Source of the DNA: Endomychus coccineus
Lineage: Eukaryota; Arthropoda; Insecta; Coleoptera; Endomychidae
Direction of reading: 5' to 3'
Assembly (NCBI GenBank): GCA_958510875.1
Contig: OY294069.1
Span: 175,008,868 to 175,072,867, forward strand
Length of the DNA: 64,000 nucleotides
The notes under the pieces were generated by a model. It ran no database searches. It was not told the DNA's origin and saw only the letters and a list, made by a program, of their open reading frames with translations. A program made the translations under genes and the position numbers. Shown here piece after piece: positions 56,654 to 64,000 of the stretch (positions are counted from its first letter, which is position 1; each line of letters starts with the position of its first letter).

Positions 56654-57394
56654 CATACAAAACCAGATAATTTGAAAGGGTTTTAATTGATTAAAGTTAA
56701 ATTTACTCATGAAAATGTTAAAGTTTTATTAAATTATCAAAACCTTGTCATACAAATATTCATTCTCCATATAGTAAGGTTCCTCAATCAAAAACGTTTT
56801 CATCTAATATTTGCTATAGAATACTGAACATAGCTCTGTAAGTAAGTATAGTTTTGTACAGTTACGTGTTGCATGAGCGTACTATGTTCCATTCACTCTA
56901 AATAAAGTTTCAAGTTTCAAGTTTATCATTTCATATCGATATCTGGATTTAATATGACCATGGAATGGTGCCAGAGCAATTTCTTCATTAGTTTGTGATT
57001 TAAATGTTCTTATGGCAAAACAATACTCCAACATACTGTTGGCAACTTGATTTGCATAATTTTTCCAATCTAGTCTACTGTCTTTCGAACTCCAAGAAAT
57101 GATAAATTAAAGGCAAGTATGATTAAATGATTTGGCTGGGCATTTTTCTATAAGAATTTTCTCCTTCTCTTGCTCTATTCTTCAATTAATGTAAGTGTCC
57201 ATCACTACATGAGCTGGGTCAAGCTCCAGAGATATATTTCCGCTCAATCAGCTTGCAAATGAAATGCTACATAAAACTGAGAGTATATATTTATATCAAT
57301 TGAATGTACGAAGGGAACATTGCAGATGAAAGAACACAGATACCTTCAAGTACATAATAAATTGACCATTGAAATGTGAAGTCAACTCAGAATG
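56654..57394. other. No recognisable gene; LINE- or SINE-like tail
   Basis: At about 56898-56924 AATAAA is followed by three AAGTTTC units, a pattern common at 3' ends of LINEs and SINEs. No matching coding part was seen upstream. Confidence 0.4.
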
Positions 57395-57680
57395 TATTTA
57401 GAAAGCGACTGTATTCGAGATTCTAAGAGCTTCAGTGTATGTTTGGGAGCTGAAGTCCAAACACGTGGTCGGATATGTGCTTTGTAGATCATAAAGAGCT
57501 GCTATGGAATAGAAAACCAAGTTTCTGTGCGGGCTCCGCATTGGACCTCCAAGTTCATCCCATGAGAGCGTGCTATTGGTGGCGATCCCTAGCACTGTTA
57601 TGGAAGTCTTCATAGAAATAGTTGTACCTGACATCATTATCAAAATACAACCTTAAGATTCGGTTACATTGAACTCTACT
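57395..57680 (-). pseudogene. LINE family B fragment
   Basis: From 57643 leftward: MIMMSGTTISMKTSITVLGI, ATNSTLSWDELGG, then LVFYSIAALYDLQ-like remains and, after a break, FSSQTYTEALRISN, matching the block that reads SQTYTEALGL at 41.03 kb. Same protein region as 20.75 and 40.95 kb. The RT catalytic box is not included. Confidence 0.77.
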
Positions 57681-59820
57681 AAATTATCAGATTCTTATTC
57701 CAAAATTTTTGCAGCGACCTGTCTTTGTTTAACTCTTCTGTCTTCATTGGAAATGGTGTCAAATAGGCAAAAAATGGTATTATACATTTTAAATTGAATT
57801 TCTTCCATATATCTTGTAAAATGAATGAGAATATTAACGGAAAGTATTAATTTTTTAACAAGTAATAAACTCTAATCTTTTTAAAATATTTTTATGGTAC
57901 TTTTAACTTCCAACCTCTGATTTTCAGAAGAGCTGTAACTCGAAGGGCATACATTCTTTCAAGAAAATTACAAGAAAAATGTTTTTAAACATGTAAACAT
58001 ATGGGCAAAAACCCATATATATATATAATTCCTTTTACATTTGCTTATAGTTTGGGGGTAGTCAAATTTTCTAATTTTCACGAGCGGCTAAATTAGATCA
58101 ACTGTTTGGAATTGTCAAATTCTTATTCAGCAACGCCAGAAACCCCTTAGTTGTGAATTTCATTAAAATGGAATCAATATATTTTGATTTGGTAGATTTC
58201 AACCCCCGATCCCAGTTTAAAGTACTATAATTTTTTTAATTTTCTCACGAAACATGTTTAATCGGTATTAAGCTAGATTCAAAGGTACAGGATTCACCCT
58301 CATTTCCGTACTCACCCTCAAACTTAACTTGACAATTTTAGAATTTTTTGAGGTAAAGTTATGGAAACAAAAAATGTGTATTTTTTGACAACAAATCTTC
58401 CATTTCGTGGATCACCCTGTATAATTGATTTTCCCTTATCAATGTGAAAAATTGAGATTAATAATCGACCTGTTTCAGGAGATTTCTCAGAAGTGGATAG
58501 TTTGGCTTAAAATGAATTTATTCAGTACTTTACGAAAGCACTGTATATGTGTTACGAAGGCAAACAGTTTTTTTGCTGATCTCTGGTGGCGAAAGTCATA
58601 CTGTCGATCTCTCTGCATCATCCGTCTTGTTCGAGAACTTGAATCAACTGGAGTTGAACATTAGCCTCTCCATGATGATAATGTCAGCTGCCAGATAATA
58701 ATACTGGATGAGGTAAAGTTTCACAGAAAGAAATTGAAAGAGGTCTCCATGATCTGTAGACAACAGTGGTTCCTAAGCTTGAATTAGATTACATCGAATT
58801 CTTGTGAATCTTAATTCCTCTCCCGATAGCATTAGATACCAGTTCTGAAATAGAGACAGAATCTGAAATTTTGAATGTCAAACAAGCTTGGTCATGTTGG
58901 AGGATGAGTTGACCTTTGTATCAGTAAGAACCAGTTTGTCTGCCTGTAGCTGGTAATGGACGCTGTTGATGTTCTTGCTCTGACCTAGTATGTTGCAGAG
59001 GTTCATATTTTTTAATGTTGAATGGAGGGTATCTTTGATATACATCGATAAGTTCAAGAATGGGTCCATTCATGGATAGTCTTCATCTCTGATGGATTCC
59101 TTTGTTAGGTGGCATCTTCAGGTCAACCTGAAAAAAAGGAAATTATTTTATAATTTCTAATTCCGCTGGTTAAGATAAACATAAAATCTAATTCGAAAGA
59201 AATAACCTGCGTAATTATCTGTTTCCTTTCATATTCTAGTATGCACTCTGTTGGCAAAGGAGCACGGTCCGGTACTGAAATCATCCTGCATTACTCTCGG
59301 CGGATAAGTCTAAAGTCCAGATTTCGCAAATTCATTTCAATAATATGAATAAATATAAGGTGAATCCGGGCTCAGTCTAATGAGCGCCAGTTAGTGTCTA
59401 CTGCCTGAATCACGACGCAATTTAAACAATTTGTGACTCGAAATAACATTAAAATCTGTTCCAGGAAAAACGTAAATCAGGCTTTGCATCCAGTTGTTCT
59501 TCACTACTTGCCATTATGCGCTCCACTCTTCTATCTCGAACCGTTCCACGATCTCCTTCCCTATATCCCTACTGGATTGTCGTAATGTCACTTGGAAGGA
59601 AGTGTATTCATTCGTCGGTAGAACAAGATCATATTCTACAAATTAACTATGACCTATCAGATATTCACAGAAATTGTAGGAAGCTCTACGATAGTTTTAC
59701 ATTTTGATTGCCGTTTTTGTAATTCAGTTTCATCACGAATGAAATTTGGAAATTATTCCCGTAAACTCGTCATCTATCAAGTAATTTTGTGTGGTGTGTG
59801 TGTGTGTGTTTTTAGCGAGG
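57681..59820. other. No recognisable gene
   Basis: A short TA run (58015-58026). CACCCTGTATAATTG at 58411 resembles insect DNA-transposon ends. CAGTGGTTCCTAAGCTTG at 58765 resembles a hAT terminus, but no partner was found. (TG)n at about 59792-59811. Confidence 0.42.
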
Positions 59821-60540
59821 GTAAGTGGAAATCTTCATAAAACGCCGAAAGCCACCGGCGGATTGTGGCAATAGCCTCGTTCGCTTTCTGTGTGGCTTCT
59901 TTCAAGTACTTGGCAACCACAGAAATATCGTCTGCGGAACAGCCTTTGAACCTGTGGGCATGGACAACCTCAGCACCGCATCGTACATGATATTCAACAA
60001 TAAGGGTCCAAGTACTGAGCCTTGTGGAACGCTTGGTGTGATGTTGTAGGCTTTGGGCCCTTCGTTCGAATTATACAATAATGTTCTTTCGCTAAAGTAG
60101 TTTGCGATCATTCTTGTAATGTACTCCTGAACTGTCATCAATGTCAGCGCCTCCAGAATATGATTCCAGTTGCCTGAGTTGAATACGTTCTTCACCTCCA
60201 GGGTGACTACGACGTAGTACTCCTTGCCACCATACTTCCAACGCTCCCCTTCGATAACCTCACGAGCAGTTGCTACGATGACGTCAATGGCATCCAGCTT
60301 TGACCTCCTCTTCTTGAATCCGTGCTAATTTTCCGACAGGTCCCGAGCACCTCCACTGAATTTCTCTATCCAGTTGCTAATAATCCTATCGAGCACCTCT
60401 TCTGCGGTGTCCAATAGACAAATTGGTCGGTAGGATGATGGATCGCACGGAGCCTTGGTACCGTTCGGAAGAAAGACTAACTTCTGCTGCTTCCAAAGAC
60501 GTGGAAAAACTCTTCCGCGAAGGCACGCGCTATAGATCTT
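59821..60540 (-). pseudogene. R1-like LINE reverse transcriptase
   Basis: Leftward from 60540: LKIYSACLRGRVFPRLWKQQ, KLVFLPNGTKAPCDPSSYRP, ICLLDTAEEVLDRIISNWIE, a stop, HGFKKRRSKLDAIDVIVATA. Then VVVTLEVKNVFNSGNW (motif A, the catalytic Asp changed to Glu), and NITPSVPQGSVLGPLLLNIM. Near 59960 a frameshift is followed by CSADDISVVAKYLKEA (the FADD box, both Asp present) and EAIATIRRWLSAF. The pattern PSSYRPICLLDT..EVLDRII and NSGNW is that of R1-clade LINEs. 5' and 3' parts are missing. Confidence 0.9.
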
Positions 60541-61609
60541 CAGCTGATAACTTAGTCAAATATTTTTCAGAATGAGGTAAGTTATGGACCTGTAATTTGA
60601 CAACAAACCGCTGTCCCCTTTTATTATTATTACACTTCGGTTAAGTGATTCTGGTAATATGCTCGCTGTTGTAAGCAAGTGTTTTTTATAGCACATAATG
60701 GACTGCAGATTTACGAGATGCATTTTTTCAGAACATGTAGTGGTGTTGAACCTTAGCGTTGGTAGTAGTAGTTGGTAAGGAGAGCCTTAGCGTAACTCCA
60801 AAACGAAATTTGTTTTCTATTCAAAATTCTTTCCAAAACTCTTGAAATTGTGTATTAGTTTCATATTTCATCATATTTCTTCATGAGTAGAAGCAATTTC
60901 AAATATGTATGTTATATTTGGCAACGTTTTAACTTCTTGTGTTAACGATATATCAAAGAAAAAAGAGTATCTACATGCGTAACGCTTAATTGGACCTTCT
61001 GTGACATCGAAATGATTCTGATGATTGACGACTAAGCGTGGGTATCGCTTTCATAGACCGTTCGTTTTGATTACGTTTTGATTTGTAACATTAGCCGTAA
61101 TGGGCAGTACCCGAGTGAAACAAGTGAAGAAGAGCTTACAGAGTGGCCGCCTTGATCTACACTTCCCTCAGGACACGATATTATGCCGTATATGAACGTA
61201 TAGCAACGACCATTACTCACACTACACCCTTTAAATTTGTTGCTTAACTTGCTAACTAAATTACGTCATAAATCCTGCGTTATATTTATTGTGTAACAAT
61301 GTATCCTGAACAAATTTATATAATACCTATTGGTTATTCCCTCCTGGACCCACTGCTTCAACTTCCTAAGTATACGTGGAAGACCTGACACTGACAACTT
61401 TAAAAATATGTTACCAATTTTATTCTAATCTCTGAAGCTATTTTTGAGGAAATTCTGATGATAAGAATCCTAAACGTAAGGTATTTTAGTGAATTTCCTG
61501 AAGGTATTCTACAAAAAATAATTACTCAAGGTCTAATAAGCTATGTTTGCATTACTATCTATTATAAACAGTGTTTCCATTATTATTCACAAATAGTATT
61601 TAAACAAGC
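60541..61609. other. No recognisable gene
   Basis: No frames above 60 codons and no recognised element ends. Confidence 0.5.
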
Positions 61610-61720
61610 ACATTTTGATTCATAATTTAGTTTACTCTGATGATGGCTACTTGGCAGCCGAAAGGCCCTAAGTTATCAAAGAGTATTTGTAGTGGATAAG
61701 ATTGAATATTTCTTATTTTT
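61610..61720 (+). repeat. Penelope-type terminal fragment with ribozyme-like core
   Basis: TTTAGTTTACT, CTGATGA (61637-61643), hairpin GGCTAC-TTG-GCAGCC (one A-C mismatch), GAAA (61660-61663), then GTAGTGGATAAGATTGAATA. Same family and strand as 24.1 kb. Confidence 0.65.
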
Positions 61721-62939
61721 TGTAATTAAGATCAGCAAAATAGTTCATCATTGTTCATTTAGCAGGAACTGTTTAATATTCACAGGTTATTAGGGAATTA
61801 TAGAAAATTGGTGTTTGCTAGAATCGGCTAGGTATGTACTAAATGTGAAATGAAGAAAATTTCCAAACACCATCACAGATATACAGTCGTTGGATATTCC
61901 CGTACACTCTGTATATAAAAAATATTTCTATTTTCTTTAATATACTTTACATTTACCTTCAACCAACTGAGTTCATGTGTGGGATTAGATCACCCCACTG
62001 TTATAATACTATCAGGTACTTTACCGTTTCAGTTCATGTCCGTCCGATTGAATGAAGAGGTATGTTCTCATGGAGAAAGATCATGTATGGGAAGTACATA
62101 TTTTCTGTTTGTTTGTTCCTGGCTGTATTAAATAATCTAGTGGACTCGATATGAAACGAGGTGTCGTAAATAAATAAAATTCAGACCGTGAATAGGTCAT
62201 GAAATACGTTTATGAAATAATACGACAAAAATTAATTATAAAGAAGGGAAACTATCGTTAAGTTTAACGTATATGTCTGGCAAGGACGAGACAGCGTCCG
62301 CCATTAGAACGTGAAAAATGGGGCAATTCTCTTTTAGAGATCTTATTAGTTGGCTGTATTTAATAAGAAAATGTTGCTAACTGCGCGGGGCCGGATAACA
62401 CCTCACTTTATGACCGAAAGGGAGAGAAAAATCCCATCTACATTATTTGCATAAAATGCACACAAGTCGCGATGTTTTTGTTAGCACAAGAGGGCCATGA
62501 ATTCTTTCCGACTCCCTGGTAGACTCCGATATCAACGTTAATAAAGAGAATTATCGGAACGAATTAAGAAGTTTTTCAACTCTTCCATCCTAACTAAACA
62601 TTATTCAACATTTTAGATTCTTTTTTTATTAAAATATATCTCTGGTAATTAAAGATAAAAACTTAATATTTTCCGTTCTCCCTATTTATTTTATAAATTA
62701 ATTGGTGCATAATTTAAGTGGCTAATTACCATTCATGATTCAATTTTTATTGTCATTAATTCCTTTGAATTCATTTTTAAAATTCCCTAGAATCGAATGT
62801 CGGATTAGTGGTACAAGGGAAAATATCAAATACAAAACTATCAGGGTTTTTCAAATGCTCGCAACCTTTGTTCTCATTTGAAGAGAATTCCAGGTTCTCT
62901 TAACATTCAAAAACCACGTTTCCTGTTCGAAATGTTGAA
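61721..62939. other. No recognisable gene
   Basis: TCGTAAATAAATAAAATTC at about 62166 resembles a LINE 3' end. 62270-62540 looks unique and less AT-rich. Nothing else. Confidence 0.42.
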
Positions 62940-63090
62940 CGTAACAAGCTGCCAAAGTGCGCTGAGTTGTAGTTGGTTTTTTCATTGCAAACAGACCTTC
63001 TGTTTAGACAGTCAAGCGGTACTCGAAGCACTGGAAAATCTGACCGAGTTCTTGAGGTCTTGCCGGGGTATCAGAAAGATCCTTATAAAA
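62940..63090 (+). pseudogene. Possible LINE RNase H fragment
   Basis: The frame includes TFCLDSQAVLEALENLTEFL, which fits the DSQAALKAL motif around a catalytic Asp of LINE RNase H. The rest of the domain is not recognisable in either direction. A weak call resting on one motif. Confidence 0.3.
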
Positions 63091-64000
63091 TAGAATATAG
63101 CACTCACATAAAAAGCTGTGAGCAATTGATGACGAGACTTCCCTCACTTTTTTTGCAAAATAGCTTTCGGACGCCCCTGTGGTTCAAATGTGAATGATTT
63201 GAAGACCGCTTATGAATAGCGTTAAATTATACTTTGTGTACTTTGAAATTTTATCCCAATGGTCTAAATAATGTATTTCACAACTCTATGTTTCATACTG
63301 ACACCTGCTGTCACTTTAACTTTCGCAATTATTCGCACTATGATATAATCTTGAAGGGGGCTGAAAATGGCTGGAATGAACCTTATATTTCCTTATGAAA
63401 TAGCTGCGGTCATTTTTTTCCATAAAAGCCATATTTTCCTGACTGATTTACTGTACTATTATTGAAACAATATGAATCGAAAATTTACTATTTCTGTCAA
63501 AAATGTATCACATAATTGTATTTCCTCGGAACACATAAAATTAAAGCAGTCAATACATTACAGCATTCACCATAATAAATAATCTCATAATTGTTCAGAG
63601 GATGAGATTAATAACCGGAAAACGATTGCTATATACAGTCAAACAATTAGAAGAGCAGTTAGTAACTGCTGGTGCATCAATATATCTAGCTGGCTGTCTT
63701 CGCTATACAAACACACAAACATACACACGCATTCTATGATAATGTCATAGAGTACTTATTTGCAAATGTTATTCAATTTATCTGGCCGCATTCGCGCTCT
63801 TTTGTTTATTGACTCGCTGTGATTCAAACACGTGTCTAAAGCACGTGCTGTGTGTGTGTGCTTTGTGCTCTCTGTTACCCTGACGGAATAAGTCAGATTT
63901 AAGCGGAAAATTGTGGGAGTTTCGTGTAGCACGTTCTTATAATATTTAGTTGAACTTACTAGCGAAGTTTTGTTTTATTCCAAGCTCTGTGTATGCATCG
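63091..64000. other. No recognisable gene; paired E-boxes
   Basis: Two CACGTG palindromes at 63829-63834 and 63842-63847, followed by a (TG)n run. They may be binding sites for bHLH proteins, but no gene is visible to attach them to. Confidence 0.4.

Noticed and set aside
58765..58785. hAT terminus CAGTGGTTCCTAAGCTTG
   Set aside because: No inverted partner and no duplicated 8-bp target within several kb.

Overview
The window looks like AT-rich arthropod (most likely insect) DNA. Every coding stretch I can recognise belongs to a transposable element typical of insect genomes: mariner and Tc1/IS630-like, hAT, pogo-like, Penelope-like, several non-LTR retrotransposon (LINE) lineages, and a possible LTR element. 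The one exception is a piece of a C2H2 zinc-finger gene. I see no intact host gene, no rRNA, no functional tRNA and no CRISPR array. The species and the insect order cannot be told from the sequence.

Layout. 1-11.1 kb: a tRNA-derived SINE-like head, an internally deleted hAT copy (1056-2302, minus), a decayed mariner (4.1-5.0 kb), and a 2.9-kb Penelope-like element (6.0-9.0 kb). The Penelope element has a 105-bp tandem array at its left end, an inverted copy of that end at its right end, and a possible LTR inside it. A LINE fragment lies at 10.2-11.1 kb. 11.6-15.9 kb: two ZMYM1-type hAT elements; one has a perfect 8-bp target duplication. 17-33.4 kb: LINE debris of at least three families, a mariner 5' end, Penelope terminal fragments including a decayed hammerhead-ribozyme motif (26.4 kb), and the best-preserved LINE copy (30.6-32.1 kb). 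34.4-36.4 kb: a full-length mariner, both terminal repeats present, split by a reverse-oriented zinc-finger gene fragment that still carries an intron acceptor. 37.4-39.8 kb: a nearly intact hAT element of the same family as the 1-2.3 kb copy, with one frameshift and an 8-bp flanking repeat. 40-64 kb: Tc1/IS630-like, pogo-like, LINE, Penelope and mini-mariner remnants, a 114-bp tandem array (45.7-46.3 kb), and long stretches in which I recognise nothing.

The genes do not form a pathway. The interest lies in the elements themselves: nested insertions, families seen at several stages of decay, short internally deleted copies made from longer ones, and a dispersed Penelope-type terminal motif that looks like a self-cleaving ribozyme core. 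The stretches without recognisable elements may be introns or intergenic DNA of a host gene whose exons are outside the window.
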